From UBA7446 sp964014735 (lineage in GTDB: Bacteria > Bacteroidota > Bacteroidia > Flavobacteriales > Flavobacteriaceae): a DNA stretch of 64,000 nt. Where the stretch lies: NCBI GenBank assembly GCA_964014735.1, contig CAXHBH010000003.1, forward strand, positions 42,392 to 106,391, given 5' to 3'. Both the position numbers and the translations under genes were made by a program. The notes under the pieces were generated by a model, which was given only the letters and a program-made list of their open reading frames with translations, was not told the origin of the DNA and did no database searches. Positions 17,306 to 27,699 of this stretch are shown piece after piece; the stretch's first letter is position 1; every line of letters begins with the position of its first letter.

Positions 17306-20300
17306 CAGATATCAGCACTTAACGATTTTTCTGCTATAAGCGCTTCATATTCGTCCGTGTAACCAACAATGATATCATTATAAGCACGGTTACCCGTACC
17401 TGCTGGAATCTTATGCCCTACAATTACATTTTCTTTCAAGCCTTCCAAGGTATCTACCTTACCTGCTACTGCAGCTTCGTTCAATACTTTGGTTGTCTCT
17501 TGGAACGATGCTGCCGAAATAAACGACTTGGTCTGCAGAGAGGCTCTTGTGATACCTTGTATTATTGGTGTTGCTGTAGCATTTACGGCATCACGTGCTT
17601 CTACTAGGTTTTTGTCTTCACGTTTGAGCAATGAATTCTCGTCACGTAATTGACGTGAAGTGATAATTTGACCTGCTTTTAGGTTTTCAGAATCGCCTAC
17701 TTCAATTACTACCTTCTGACCGAATAACGCGTCGTTTTCAGATATAAAGTCAGTCTTATGTACCAATTGATTTTCTAAGAAAGTTGTATCTCCAGAATCT
17801 TCAACACGTACTTTACGCATCATCTGACGAACAACTACCTCAAAGTGCTTATCATTGATTTTCACTCCTTGCAATCGATATACTTCTTGAACTTCGTTTA
17901 CCAAGTATTGCTGTACGGCAGATGGGCCTTTTATAGACAAGATGTCATTTGGTGTTGTAGCCCCGTCAGACAATTGCATACCAGCTTTCACAAAGTCGTT
18001 TTCTTGAACTAATATCTGGTTAGAAAGCTTCACAAGGTATTTCTTAACATGACCAGTTCTAGACTCAACTATGATTTCCCTGTTACCTCGTTTAATTTTA
18101 CCAAATGTAACTACACCATCAATTTCGGAAACTACAGCTGGGTTAGAAGGGTTACGTGCTTCAAAAAGCTCGGTAACTCGTGGCAAACCACCTGTAATAT
18201 CACCTGATTTTGCAGACTTACGCGGAATCTTAACAAGAATTTTACCATTTTGAATCTTCTCGCCATCATCAACCATGATGTGAGCACCAACCGGAAGGTT
18301 GTAAGACTGTAACGCATTGCCTTTATTATCCTTAATCAAAAGAGTAGGAATGACTTTTTTATTTCTTGATTCAGATATTACTTTCTCTTGGAAGCCTGTT
18401 TGCTCATCAATCTCAACTTGGAAAGTAACTCCTTGCTCGATGTTTTCGTAACCAATAACACCTGAAAACTCAGAAATTATAACTCCATTATATGGATCCC
18501 ACTGGCAGATTACATCGTCTGTATTGATTTTCTGTCCGTCTTTGATAAAGATAAATGAGCCATAGGGTATGATATTAGTACTCAACACAATACCAGTATT
18601 CTTATCTACCAATTTGATTTCCGAAGTACGAGAGATAACAATCTTAACAGAGTTGCCATCATTATCCTTGCCATCAACTGTCTTAAGGTCCTCAATTTCA
18701 GCAACTCCTTCAAAACGAGCTACCAATTTATTTTCCTCAGAAATGTTTCCTGCAATACCTCCAACGTGGAAAGTACGTAGTGTAAGCTGTGTACCTGGCT
18801 CACCGATTGATTGAGCAGCGATAACTCCAACTGACTCACCCTGCTGCACCATTTTTCCAGTAGCTAAGTTCAGACCATAACATTTTGCGCAAATACCTTT
18901 CTTAGCTTCACATGTAAGTGGTGAACGCACTTCAACACTTTCTAATGGAGATTCTTCAATTGCTTTAGCATGCGAATCTTCTATTAGCTCACCCGCAGCA
19001 ACCAAGACATCACCTGTAAGTGGGTGAATTACATCGTGTAAAGAAACTCGTCCAACAACACGATCACCAATGGACTCAACAATTTCTTCATTTTTCTTAA
19101 GCGCTGATACTGAAAGTCCGCGTAGTGTACCACAGTCTACAGAGTTTACGATAACATCTTGTGCAACATCGTGTAGACGACGGGTTAAGTAACCTGCATC
19201 AGCTGTTTTTAAAGCCGTATCAGCAAGCCCCTTACGAGCACCGTGAGTTGAGATGAAATATTCTAAAATTGACAATCCTTCTTTAAAGTTAGAAAGAATC
19301 GGGTTTTCAATAATTTCACCGCCACCAGCATTTGATTTTTTAGGCTTAGCCATTAAGCCTCGCATTCCTGTTAACTGTCGGATTTGTTCTTTGGAACCTC
19401 GTGCACCTGAGTCCAACATCATATACACAGAATTAAACCCTTGCTGATCCTCACTAATTCGTTTCATCGCGAGTTCTGTAAGCATAGCATTTGTAGAAGT
19501 CCAAATGTCAATTACCTGGTTATAACGTTCGTTGTTGGTAATAAGCCCCATGTTGTAATTGGCAATAATACCATCAACTTGATCATTGGCTTCATCAATA
19601 AGTTGTGTCTTTTCTTTTGGGATAATAATATCACCAAGGCTGAAAGACAATCCTCCTTTGAATGCAAAAGAGAATCCCATGTCTTTAATCTTGTCTAAGA
19701 AATCGGCAGTTTCTGGAACGCTTGTTACTTTCAAAATATTGCCAATAATACCACGAAGTGATTTTTTTGTCAGTACTTGATTGATGTAACCTGCTTTTTC
19801 AGGTACATGTTGGTTGAATAAAATACGACCAACAGTTGTATCTATAATTTGATAAACAAGCTCACCATCATCATTAAAGTCTTTGGTGCGAATCTTAACC
19901 ATTGCATTAAGCTCAACTTTGCCTTCGTTGAAAGCAATATTTACTTCGTCTGCGCTGTAGAATGTCAAACCTTCACCTAAAACCTTATTTTCTTCAGTCG
20001 ATTTTCTTTCTTTGGTCATATAGTATAAACCAAGTACCATATCCTGTGATGGAACCGTAATAGGTGATCCATTTGCCGGATTAAGGATATTGTGGGATGC
20101 CAACATAAGTAATTGTGCCTCCAGTACAGCCTCTGGTCCAAGTGGTAAGTGAACTGCCATTTGATCCCCATCAAAATCTGCGTTAAAAGCTGTACAGGCT
20201 AGTGGGTGAAGTTGAATTGCTTTACCTTCAATCAACTTAGGCTGGAATGCCTGAATACCCAAACGGTGAAGCGTGGGGGCCCTGTTCAAGAGTACAGGGT

Positions 20301-21606
20301 GTCCTTTAAGCACATTCTCTAAAATATCCCAAACTACTGGCTCACGTTTATCAATAATTTTTTTGGCTGACTTAACCGTTTTTACAATACCACGCTCAAT
20401 AAGCTTGCGAATAATGAAGGGCTTGTAGAGTTCGGCTGCCATATTTTTAGGCAATCCACACTCATATAATTTGAGTTCTGGTCCAACAACAATTACCGAA
20501 CGAGCAGAGTAATCAACACGTTTTCCAAGTAAGTTTTGACGAAAACGACCTTGTTTACCCTTCAAGGAATCTGAAAGTGATTTTAATGGACGGTTTGCGT
20601 CTGTTTTTACAGCAGAAGACTTGCGTGTGTTGTCAAACAATGAATCTACAGATTCTTGTAACATTCGTTTTTCGTTACGCAAAATTACCTCAGGTGCTTT
20701 AATTTCTAGTAAGCGCTTCAAACGGTTATTACGTATAATCACACGTCGGTATAAATCGTTTAAATCAGAAGTGGCAAAACGACCTCCATCAAGCGGTACT
20801 AACGGACGTAATTCTGGTGGAATAACTGGTATTACTTTCATGATCATCCATTCTGGACGATTCTCGCGGTTTTTGTTTGCATCACGAAGTGCTTCGACAA
20901 CTTGCAAACGCTTTAGTGCTTCGGTTTTACGTTGTTTAGACGTTTCGTTATTTGCTTTGTCTCGCAATTGGTATGAAAGTTCGTCTAAATTAATTCGATT
21001 AAGTATATCAATCAGACAATCAGCTCCCATTTTAGCAATAAACTTATTGGGATCACTATCCTCTAAATACTGGTTTTCTTGAGGAAGTTTTTCCATGATG
21101 TTCAGATATTCTTCCTCAGTTAGGAAATCCATTTTCTGAACAGGCTCTTCTTCTTCATTGGTAGCAATACCCGGTTGAATTACTACATAGCGCTCGTAGT
21201 AAATAATCATGTCTAATTTTTTAGACGGAAGACCCAGTAAGTATCCTATTTTATTTGGAAGTGAACGGAAATACCAGATGTGTGCAACTGGAACCACCAA
21301 GCTGATATGACCTACGCGGTCACGTCGTACTTTTTTCTCAGTTACTTCAACACCACAACGATCACAAACAATACCCTTGTAACGAATACGCTTGTACTTT
21401 CCACAAGCACATTCAAAATCCTTAACAGGACCAAAGATACGCTCACAAAATAGCCCATCACGTTCAGGCTTGTGTGTACGATAGTTTATGGTTTCGGGCT
21501 TTAAAACTTCACCTCTAGAGGCAGCCAAAATGGTTTCGGGCGATGAAAGCCCAATGGAGATTTTACTGAAATCTTTTTGTTGTTGTACTTCGTTTATGCG
21601 TGCCAT
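17305..21606 (-). CDS. rpoC: DNA-directed RNA polymerase subunit beta'
   Basis: A 1433-residue subunit of typical bacteroidal length. The N-terminal zinc-binding region has CACGKYKRIRYKGIVCDRCG. The catalytic loop holding the Mg ion reads NADFDGDQMAVH. The second zinc site CEAKKGICAKCYG and the bridge/trigger region QSIGEPGTQLTLRTFH are all intact. It starts 12 bases after rpoB. Confidence 0.99.
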   Translation of the reverse strand: MARINEVQQQKDFSKISIGLSSPETILAASRGEVLKPETINYRTHKPERDGLFCERIFGPVKDFECACGKYKRIRYKGIVCDRCGVEVTEKKVRRDRVGHISLVVPVAHIWYFRSLPNKIGYLLGLPSKKLDMIIYYERYVVIQPGIATNEEEEPVQKMDFLTEEEYLNIMEKLPQENQYLEDSDPNKFIAKMGADCLIDILNRINLDELSYQLRDKANNETSKQRKTEALKRLQVVEALRDANKNRENRPEWMIMKVIPVIPPELRPLVPLDGGRFATSDLNDLYRRVIIRNNRLKRLLEIKAPEVILRNEKRMLQESVDSLFDNTRKSSAVKTDANRPLKSLSDSLKGKQGRFRQNLLGKRVDYSARSVIVVGPELKLYECGLPKNMAAELYKPFIIRKLIERGIVKTVKSAKKIIDKREPVVWDILENVLKGHPVLLNRAPTLHRLGIQAFQPKLIEGKAIQLHPLACTAFNADFDGDQMAVHLPLGPEAVLEAQLLMLASHNILNPANGSPITVPSQDMVLGLYYMTKERKSTEENKVLGEGLTFYSADEVNIAFNEGKVELNAMVKIRTKDFNDDGELVYQIIDTTVGRILFNQHVPEKAGYINQVLTKKSLRGIIGNILKVTSVPETADFLDKIKDMGFSFAFKGGLSFSLGDIIIPKEKTQLIDEANDQVDGIIANYNMGLITNNERYNQVIDIWTSTNAMLTELAMKRISEDQQGFNSVYMMLDSGARGSKEQIRQLTGMRGLMAKPKKSNAGGGEIIENPILSNFKEGLSILEYFISTHGARKGLADTALKTADAGYLTRRLHDVAQDVIVNSVDCGTLRGLSVSALKKNEEIVESIGDRVVGRVSLHDVIHPLTGDVLVAAGELIEDSHAKAIEESPLESVEVRSPLTCEAKKGICAKCYGLNLATGKMVQQGESVGVIAAQSIGEPGTQLTLRTFHVGGIAGNISEENKLVARFEGVAEIEDLKTVDGKDNDGNSVKIVISRTSEIKLVDKNTGIVLSTNIIPYGSFIFIKDGQKINTDDVICQWDPYNGVIISEFSGVIGYENIEQGVTFQVEIDEQTGFQEKVISESRNKKVIPTLLIKDNKGNALQSYNLPVGAHIMVDDGEKIQNGKILVKIPRKSAKSGDITGGLPRVTELFEARNPSNPAVVSEIDGVVTFGKIKRGNREIIVESRTGHVKKYLVKLSNQILVQENDFVKAGMQLSDGATTPNDILSIKGPSAVQQYLVNEVQEVYRLQGVKINDKHFEVVVRQMMRKVRVEDSGDTTFLENQLVHKTDFISENDALFGQKVVIEVGDSENLKAGQIITSRQLRDENSLLKREDKNLVEARDAVNATATPIIQGITRASLQTKSFISAASFQETTKVLNEAAVAGKVDTLEGLKENVIVGHKIPAGTGNRAYNDIIVGYTDEYEALIAEKSLSADI

Positions 21607-21618
21607 ATCAATTTTTTT

Positions 21619-24600
21619 TTATTCTTCTAATCGAATATCAAGACCAAGGCCTTTAAGTTCGTGCATCAATACGTTAAAGGATTCTGGAAGACCAGGCTTA
21701 GGCATGGCTTCACCCTTAACAATTGACTCATATGTTTTCGCTCGACCAATTACATCATCTGACTTAACGGTCAAGATTTCTTGAAGTGTGCTCGATGCCC
21801 CATAAGCCTCAAGAGCCCAAACTTCCATTTCTCCAAATCTTTGTCCACCAAACTGTGCCTTACCACCAAGTGGCTGTTGGGTAATAAGTGAGTAGGGTCC
21901 AATAGACCGCGAGTGCATCTTGTCGTCAACCATGTGGCCGAGTTTCAACATATAGATAACTCCTACAGTTGCCGGTTGATCAAAACGCTCTCCTGTTCCA
22001 CCATCAAACAAATAAGTATGACCAAATTGTGGAACACCTGCTTCTTTTGTTAATTCATCAATTTGCTCGTTAGTTGCCCCATCAAAAATTGGTGTTGCAA
22101 ATGATTTACCCATTTTTTGGCCTGCCCATCCAAGAACAGTTTCGTAAATCTGTCCAATATTCATTCGCGACGGTACTCCAAGTGGATTTAATACAATATC
22201 AACTGGCGTTCCATCTTCTAGGAATGGCATATCTTCTTGACGTACAATACGCGCAACAATTCCTTTGTTACCGTGACGTCCTGCCATCTTATCCCCTACT
22301 TTCAGCTTACGCTTCTTAGCAATGTAAACTTTAGCAAGTTTTAAAATTCCTGCAGGAAGCTCGTCTCCAACAGAAATTGTAAACTTATTTCTACGCAATG
22401 CACCCTGTAAATCATTTTCTTTGATTTTGTAGTTGTGCATCAAGTCATTTACAAGACTGTTAATACGCTTGTCTACAGTCCAATCTGAATTAACAAGGTG
22501 GGCATAATCGTCAACTGAATTAAGCATTTTCAAGGTAAATTTCTTACCCTTTGGCATTACTTCTTCACCAAGATCGTTCATAACACCTTGACATGTTTTA
22601 CCACTCAAAATGGAGAATAATTTCTCAACCAACACAGACTTTAAATTTTCAAACTTTAACTCATAACTATCCTCTAATTCGATGATAGCCTCTTTGTCTT
22701 GTGAACGCTTCCGCTTATCCTTTAAGATTCTTGTAAAGAGCTTTTTATCAATAACTACACCTTTGAGCGATGGAGAAGCTTTTAAGGAAGCATCTTTTAC
22801 ATCACCTGCTTTATCACCAAATATGGCGCGAAGTAATTTTTCTTCTGGTGTAGGGTCTGATTCACCTTTAGGTGTGATCTTACCGATAAGAATATCGCCA
22901 GCACCTACTTCAGCACCTACACGAATCATTCCGTTCTGGTCCAAGTCACTGGTGGCCTCTTCAGATACGTTTGGAATATCATTTGTCAATTCCTCTTTAC
23001 CGAGTTTGGTGTCGCGTACTTCTAATGAATATTCATCAATATGAATTGAAGTAAAGACGTCGTCTCGAACAACTTTTTCAGAAATAACAATTGCATCCTC
23101 AAAGTTGTATCCTTTCCAAGGCATAAAGGCTACTTTCATATTACGACCAAGTGCCAACTCTCCGTTTTCAGTAGCATAGCCCTGGCAAAGTACTTGTCCC
23201 CTTTCCACACGGTCTCCAATAGAAACAATGGGCTTTAGGTTGATGCAAGTACCTTGGTTGGTTTTTCTAAACTTTACAAGTTCATATGTTTTTTCGTCTG
23301 AGTCAAAAGAAACCAGTCTTTCGTCATCACTCATGTCATACTTAATGGTAATACGTTGTGCATCAACATAAATTACTTTACCAGCGCCTTCGGCGTTGAT
23401 AAGTACACGAGAATCTGTAGCTACCTGACGTTCCAATCCAGTTCCTATAATAGGAGCCTGTGGTCGTAATAATGGTACCGCCTGGCGCATCATGTTTGAC
23501 CCCATCAAGGCACGGTTTGCATCATCATGCTCCAAAAAAGGAATAAGTGATGCAGAAATAGATGCAATTTGGTTAGGCGCAACATCTGTGTAGTCCACCT
23601 CTGTTTTGTCAACTACTGGGTAATCCGCTTCTGAACGTGCTATAATTTTATCAGAAGCAATTTCTCCAGTTTCAGTTTTTTCAATATTTGCCTGCGCAAA
23701 TAGTTTACCTTCTTCCTCTTCAGCTGACAAATAGTGAGAGTTAGACATATCCACAACACCCTCTTCTACTTTGAAGTAAGGTGTTTCGATAAATCCAAGA
23801 TTGTTTACTTTGGCGAACACACCGAGTGAAGATATCAGTCCAATGTTTGGTCCTTCAGGTGTTTCTATTGGACAAAGTCTACCATAGTGCGTGTAGTGAA
23901 CATCACGAACCTCAAAACCTGCACGTTCTCTGGATAAACCGCCTGGCCCAAGCGCAGATAAGCGTCGCTTGTGTGTGATTTCAGCTAACGGGTTGGTTTG
24001 ATCCATAAATTGAGATAGCTGATTGGTACCAAAAAATGAATTGATAACAGATGACAAGGTCTTGGCATTAATCAAGTCAATTGGCGTAAAGACCTCATTG
24101 TCACGAACATTCATACGCTCGCGAATGGTACGTGCCATACGAGATAGTCCTACACCAAATTGAGATGAAAGTTGTTCACCAACTGTACGTACACGGCGAT
24201 TAGACAAGTGGTCAATATCATCAATTTCAGCCTTAGAATTAATCAACTCGATAAGGTATTTGATGATAGTAATAATATCGTCTTTTGTCAATACTTGCTT
24301 GTCCATTTCAATATCCAAACCAAGCTTTTTGTTCATACGGTAACGTCCAACTTCCCCTAGGTTATATCTCTGATCAGAGAAGAAAAGTTTATCAATAATA
24401 CCACGCGCTGTTTCTTCATCTGGCGGTTCGGCGTTACGCAATTGGCGATAAATATGCTCTACTGCTTCTTTTTCAGAGTTTGTCGGGTCCTTTTGAAGAG
24501 TGTTATGGATAATCGCATAATCTGCAGATTGTAATTCTTCTTTGTGCAATAAGATGGTGGGAGTATTGGCACCCAAAATCTCATCAATATGCCCCTTATC

Positions 24601-25431
24601 AAGTATAGTATCGCGATCTAGTACAATTTCGTTACGCTCAATAGAAACTACTTCCCCAGTGTCTTCATCTACAAAGTCTTCAAACCATGTGTTAAGTACA
24701 CGAGCAGCTAGCTTACGACCCATTACTTTTTTAAGGCCAGCTTTTGAGACCTTAACTTCTTCAGCAAGGTCAAAAATTTCAAGAATATCTTTATCTCGCT
24801 CATACCCGATAGCACGGAAAAGTGTCGTCACAGGTAATTTTTTCTTACGGTCAATATAAGCGTACATCACGCTATTTATATCCGTTGCAAATTCAATCCA
24901 AGAGCCTTTGAAAGGAATAACGCGAGCTGAATATAATTTAGTACCATTGGCATGAAACGACTGGCCAAAGAATACACCAGGAGAGCGATGTAGTTGTGAC
25001 ACAACGATACGCTCAGCGCCATTAATAACAAAAGTACCGCTGGGAGTCATGTACGGAATAACACCCAAGTATACATCCTGTACGATAGTTTCGAAATCCT
25101 CGTGTTCAGGGTCAGTACAGTACAATTTTAATCGTGCTTTTAAAGGTACACTATAAGTGAGACCACGCTCAATACATTCTTGTATACTGTATCGTGGCGG
25201 GTCTACAAAATAATCCAGAAATTCAAGGACAAATTGGTTACGAGTATCAGAAATAGGAAAGTTTTCCATGAAGGTATTGTATAGACCTTCATTCCCTCGT
25301 TCATCAGACTTGGTTTCTAATTGAAAAAAGTCTTGGAAAGATTTAATTTGAATATCTAAAAAGTCTGGATAGGCAGGGGTACCAATAGCCGAAGCAAAAT
25401 TATGTCGGGTTGCGCTTGTCGTGTTGGACAT
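21619..25431 (-). CDS. rpoB: DNA-directed RNA polymerase subunit beta
   Basis: A 1270-residue beta subunit. The rifampicin-binding region is visible as FFGTNQLSQFMDQTNPLAEITHKRRLSALGPGG. The residues there look wild type for rifampicin sensitivity (Gln, Asp, His and Ser present). The C-terminal KMAGRHGNKG and the QPLGGKAQFGGQRFGEME stretch are standard. It is separated from rplL by 109 bases that contain a long hairpin. Confidence 0.99.
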   Translation of the reverse strand: MSNTTSATRHNFASAIGTPAYPDFLDIQIKSFQDFFQLETKSDERGNEGLYNTFMENFPISDTRNQFVLEFLDYFVDPPRYSIQECIERGLTYSVPLKARLKLYCTDPEHEDFETIVQDVYLGVIPYMTPSGTFVINGAERIVVSQLHRSPGVFFGQSFHANGTKLYSARVIPFKGSWIEFATDINSVMYAYIDRKKKLPVTTLFRAIGYERDKDILEIFDLAEEVKVSKAGLKKVMGRKLAARVLNTWFEDFVDEDTGEVVSIERNEIVLDRDTILDKGHIDEILGANTPTILLHKEELQSADYAIIHNTLQKDPTNSEKEAVEHIYRQLRNAEPPDEETARGIIDKLFFSDQRYNLGEVGRYRMNKKLGLDIEMDKQVLTKDDIITIIKYLIELINSKAEIDDIDHLSNRRVRTVGEQLSSQFGVGLSRMARTIRERMNVRDNEVFTPIDLINAKTLSSVINSFFGTNQLSQFMDQTNPLAEITHKRRLSALGPGGLSRERAGFEVRDVHYTHYGRLCPIETPEGPNIGLISSLGVFAKVNNLGFIETPYFKVEEGVVDMSNSHYLSAEEEEGKLFAQANIEKTETGEIASDKIIARSEADYPVVDKTEVDYTDVAPNQIASISASLIPFLEHDDANRALMGSNMMRQAVPLLRPQAPIIGTGLERQVATDSRVLINAEGAGKVIYVDAQRITIKYDMSDDERLVSFDSDEKTYELVKFRKTNQGTCINLKPIVSIGDRVERGQVLCQGYATENGELALGRNMKVAFMPWKGYNFEDAIVISEKVVRDDVFTSIHIDEYSLEVRDTKLGKEELTNDIPNVSEEATSDLDQNGMIRVGAEVGAGDILIGKITPKGESDPTPEEKLLRAIFGDKAGDVKDASLKASPSLKGVVIDKKLFTRILKDKRKRSQDKEAIIELEDSYELKFENLKSVLVEKLFSILSGKTCQGVMNDLGEEVMPKGKKFTLKMLNSVDDYAHLVNSDWTVDKRINSLVNDLMHNYKIKENDLQGALRRNKFTISVGDELPAGILKLAKVYIAKKRKLKVGDKMAGRHGNKGIVARIVRQEDMPFLEDGTPVDIVLNPLGVPSRMNIGQIYETVLGWAGQKMGKSFATPIFDGATNEQIDELTKEAGVPQFGHTYLFDGGTGERFDQPATVGVIYMLKLGHMVDDKMHSRSIGPYSLITQQPLGGKAQFGGQRFGEMEVWALEAYGASSTLQEILTVKSDDVIGRAKTYESIVKGEAMPKPGLPESFNVLMHELKGLGLDIRLEE

Positions 25432-25474
25432 ATGGGTTAATCTTTTAAAAAATTAGTACTAGGGGCATAAAACA

Positions 25475-25528
25475 CCAAATGGTTTAAGTCCACGAACGCA
25501 TGTTCGGGACTTAAACCTCTGGATTTGG
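25475..25528 (-). promoter_or_regulatory. Long hairpin between rplL and rpoB
   Basis: A 54-base inverted repeat. The outer stem is 6 bp (25475-25480 with 25523-25528), then an 11-bp stem (25481-25491 with 25507-25517, GGTTTAAGTCC/GGACTTAAACC), then a 5-bp stem (25493-25497 with 25502-25506) closing a GCAT loop. No proper T-run follows on the minus strand. It lies where E. coli has a partial attenuator and an RNase III site, and could play either part here. Confidence 0.65.
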
Positions 25529-25540
25529 TCGGGAACTTAA

Positions 25541-25918
25541 TTACTTAAGCTCAACTTCAGCACCTGCTTCTTCCAAAGAAGATTTCAGCCCTTCAGCTTC
25601 GTCTTTTGCTACACCTTCCTTAATTGGGCTAGGTGCATTATCAACAAGCTCTTTTGCTTCCTTAAGACCAAGACCTGTTAATTCTTTTACAAGCTTTACT
25701 ACAGCAAGTTTAGAACCGCCAGCGGCTGTTAGGATAACATCAAACTCTGATTTTTCCTCGGCTGCTTCGCCACCATCACCAGCAGCTGGTCCAGCTACTG
25801 CAACGGCTGCAGCTGCAGGCTCGATGCCATATTCGTCTTTGAGGATATCGGCCAACTCGTTGACCTCTTTAACGGTCAAATTGACCAATTGTTCTGCAAA
25901 ATCTTTTAAATCTGCCAT
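25541..25918 (-). CDS. rplL: 50S ribosomal protein L7/L12
   Basis: A 125-residue acidic stalk protein. The N-terminal dimerisation domain (MADLKDFAEQLVNLTVKEVNEL) is followed by an Ala/Gly-rich hinge (about residues 33-52) and the C-terminal domain EKSEFDVILTAAGGSKLAVVK ... LGLKEAKELVD. It recruits translational GTPases. It follows rplJ after 32 bases. Confidence 0.99.
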   Translation of the reverse strand: MADLKDFAEQLVNLTVKEVNELADILKDEYGIEPAAAAVAVAGPAAGDGGEAAEEKSEFDVILTAAGGSKLAVVKLVKELTGLGLKEAKELVDNAPSPIKEGVAKDEAEGLKSSLEEAGAEVELK

Positions 25919-25950
25919 TTTTGAACTATTTAATTGTTTTTATTTACGTT

Positions 25951-26472
25951 TTAAGCTTCCCTTTCAGAAAGTGTTTTGATTATACAAGCAAGGGTACCGC
26001 CACCTGATTGAAGTGCAGATACCACGTTTTTAGAGGGAGATTGAAGCAAGCCTATTATCTCGCCAATCAATTCGTCCTTAGATTTGATATTCACCAAAGC
26101 TTCCACTTGATCGTTGCCTAAATAAACTGCTTCCTCAATGAAAGCTCCTTTTAAAATAGGCTTATCCGATTTTCTACGAAATTCCTTAATTAGTTTTGCA
26201 GGAGCATTTCCAGCCTCTGAAAACATCATGGCGGTGTTCCCAACCAATACTGCAGATAAATCTTCAAAATCTTTGTCAGAAGCCTCCATGGCTTTGGCTA
26301 ATAACGTATTTTTTACCACTTCTAGTTTGATATTTGCTTTAAAACAAGCACGTCTCAAATTTGAAGTTGTCTCAGCATTCAACCCAGAAACATCCGTTAA
26401 ATAGATGTTAGCGTTGTCTGCTAGCTTAGCAGTTAACTGCTTTATTACGTTTGCTTTTTGTTCTCGTGTCAT
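25951..26472 (-). CDS. rplJ: 50S ribosomal protein L10
   Basis: A 173-residue stalk base protein: MTREQKANVIKQLTAKLADN, then a central VVKNTLLAKAM and VLVGNTAMMF, and C-terminal helices that bind L12 dimers. It starts 16 bases after rplA, too short a gap for the long L10 leader of E. coli, so autoregulation through that leader structure is unlikely here. Confidence 0.98.
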   Translation of the reverse strand: MTREQKANVIKQLTAKLADNANIYLTDVSGLNAETTSNLRRACFKANIKLEVVKNTLLAKAMEASDKDFEDLSAVLVGNTAMMFSEAGNAPAKLIKEFRRKSDKPILKGAFIEEAVYLGNDQVEALVNIKSKDELIGEIIGLLQSPSKNVVSALQSGGGTLACIIKTLSEREA

Positions 26473-26488
26473 AAATTCTATTCGCTAT

Positions 26489-27178
26489 TTAGACAACCTT
26501 AGTATCAATATTAATGCTTGGGCTCATGGTACTCGACATGGCGATACTTTTGATGTATGCACCTTTCGATGACGATGGCTTAAGCTTCACAAGTGTCTGC
26601 AACAGTTCATCGGCATTACCAGCTATCTTGTCCGCATCAAATGATGCTTTTCCGATAGGTGCATGCACAATACCTGATTTATCCACCTTAAAATCAATTT
26701 TACCTGCCTTTACTTCGTTGATGGCTTTAGCAACATCAATTGTCACAGTACCAGTCTTTGGGTTAGGCATCAATCCTCTTGGACCTAGAACACGTCCTAA
26801 AGGACCTAACTTACCCATTACACTTGGCATGGTGATAATAACATCGACATCTGTCCAACCATCTTTAATTTTCTGGAGGTACTCATCTAATCCAACAAAA
26901 TCAGCACCAGCCTCTTGGGCTTCAGCTTCTTTGTCAGCAGTAACTAAGGCCAAAACTCTAACGTCTTTACCTGTACCATGCGGTAAACTAACCACGCCAC
27001 GAACCATTTGGTTTGCTTTACGCGGGTCAACTCCCAACCTTACAGCTAGGTCGATAGACTCATCGAATTTTGAATTAGCGATTTCTTTTACCAATGCGGA
27101 AGCGTCCTGTACTGAGTACAGTTTTGTCCGGTCGATTTTACTTAGCGATTCTTTACGCTTCTTTGTAATTTTTCTCAT
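26489..27178 (-). CDS. rplA: 50S ribosomal protein L1
   Basis: A 229-residue protein with SIDLAVRLGVDPRKANQMVRG, the PHGTGK motif, MPNPKTGTVT and the C-terminal YIKSIAMSSTMSPSI, all classic L1. L1 binds the mobile stalk of 23S rRNA and in several bacteria represses its own operon. A leader hairpin ahead of rplK is a candidate site for that. It starts 12 bases after rplK. Confidence 0.99.
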   Translation of the reverse strand: MRKITKKRKESLSKIDRTKLYSVQDASALVKEIANSKFDESIDLAVRLGVDPRKANQMVRGVVSLPHGTGKDVRVLALVTADKEAEAQEAGADFVGLDEYLQKIKDGWTDVDVIITMPSVMGKLGPLGRVLGPRGLMPNPKTGTVTIDVAKAINEVKAGKIDFKVDKSGIVHAPIGKASFDADKIAGNADELLQTLVKLKPSSSKGAYIKSIAMSSTMSPSINIDTKVV

Positions 27179-27190
27179 TATTCACTTCAA

Positions 27191-27628
27191 TTAAAAAGGG
27201 GAATTTCCCTTAACGGTAAATCCCATAGATCTTGCGGTCCCAGCCACCATTTTCATGGCAGATTCTACTGTAAATGCATTTAAATCCTGCATTTTGTCTT
27301 CCGCAATTGCACGAACTTGTTCCCAAGATACACTTGCAACTTTAGCGCGGTTGGGCTCGCCAGATCCTTTTTTAACCTTGGCAGCTTCCATCAATTGAAC
27401 GGCTGCGGGTGGTGTTTTGACGACAAATTCAAAAGACTTGTCGGCATATACAGAAATTACAACTGGTAATACTTTTCCAGCTTTATCTTGAGTTCTAGCA
27501 TTAAACTGCTTACAGAACTCCATGATATTAACTCCTGCGGCACCCAGAGCGGGTCCAACCGGCGGCGATGGATTCGCGGTGCCTCCCCTAACTTGTAGTT
27601 TTACTACTTTACTAACTTCTTTAGCCAT
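27191..27628 (-). CDS. rplK: 50S ribosomal protein L11
   Basis: A 145-residue protein: VVKLQVRGGTANPSPPVGPALGAAGVNIMEF (with the Pro pair contacted by thiopeptides), then TPPAAVQLMEAAKVKKGSGEP, and a C-terminal domain that binds the GTPase centre rRNA. It is the first ribosomal gene after nusG. Confidence 0.99.
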   Translation of the reverse strand: MAKEVSKVVKLQVRGGTANPSPPVGPALGAAGVNIMEFCKQFNARTQDKAGKVLPVVISVYADKSFEFVVKTPPAAVQLMEAAKVKKGSGEPNRAKVASVSWEQVRAIAEDKMQDLNAFTVESAMKMVAGTARSMGFTVKGNSPF

Positions 27629-27652
27629 TATTAATTTAACTCTAATTAATGA

Positions 27653-27685
27653 TTACTGTATAAGTGGAAGCTATACAGTCATCTT
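27653..27685 (-). promoter_or_regulatory. Leader hairpin ahead of rplK
   Basis: An 8-bp perfect stem (27657-27664 with 27674-27681, ACTGTATA/TATACAGT, 9-base loop) is extended past one mismatch by three further pairs. It lies 25 bases upstream of the rplK ATG, in the nusG-rplK gap. A stem with a mismatch at this place could be an L1-binding translational operator, but the residues do not prove it. Confidence 0.4.
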
Positions 27686-27699
27686 TGTATGTAACACTT

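Noticed and set aside
26514..27194. A 226-codon open frame on the plus strand opposite rplA
   Set aside because: It is an antisense shadow of the highly conserved L1 gene, with Ser/Pro-rich, low-complexity translation and no homology or upstream signals.
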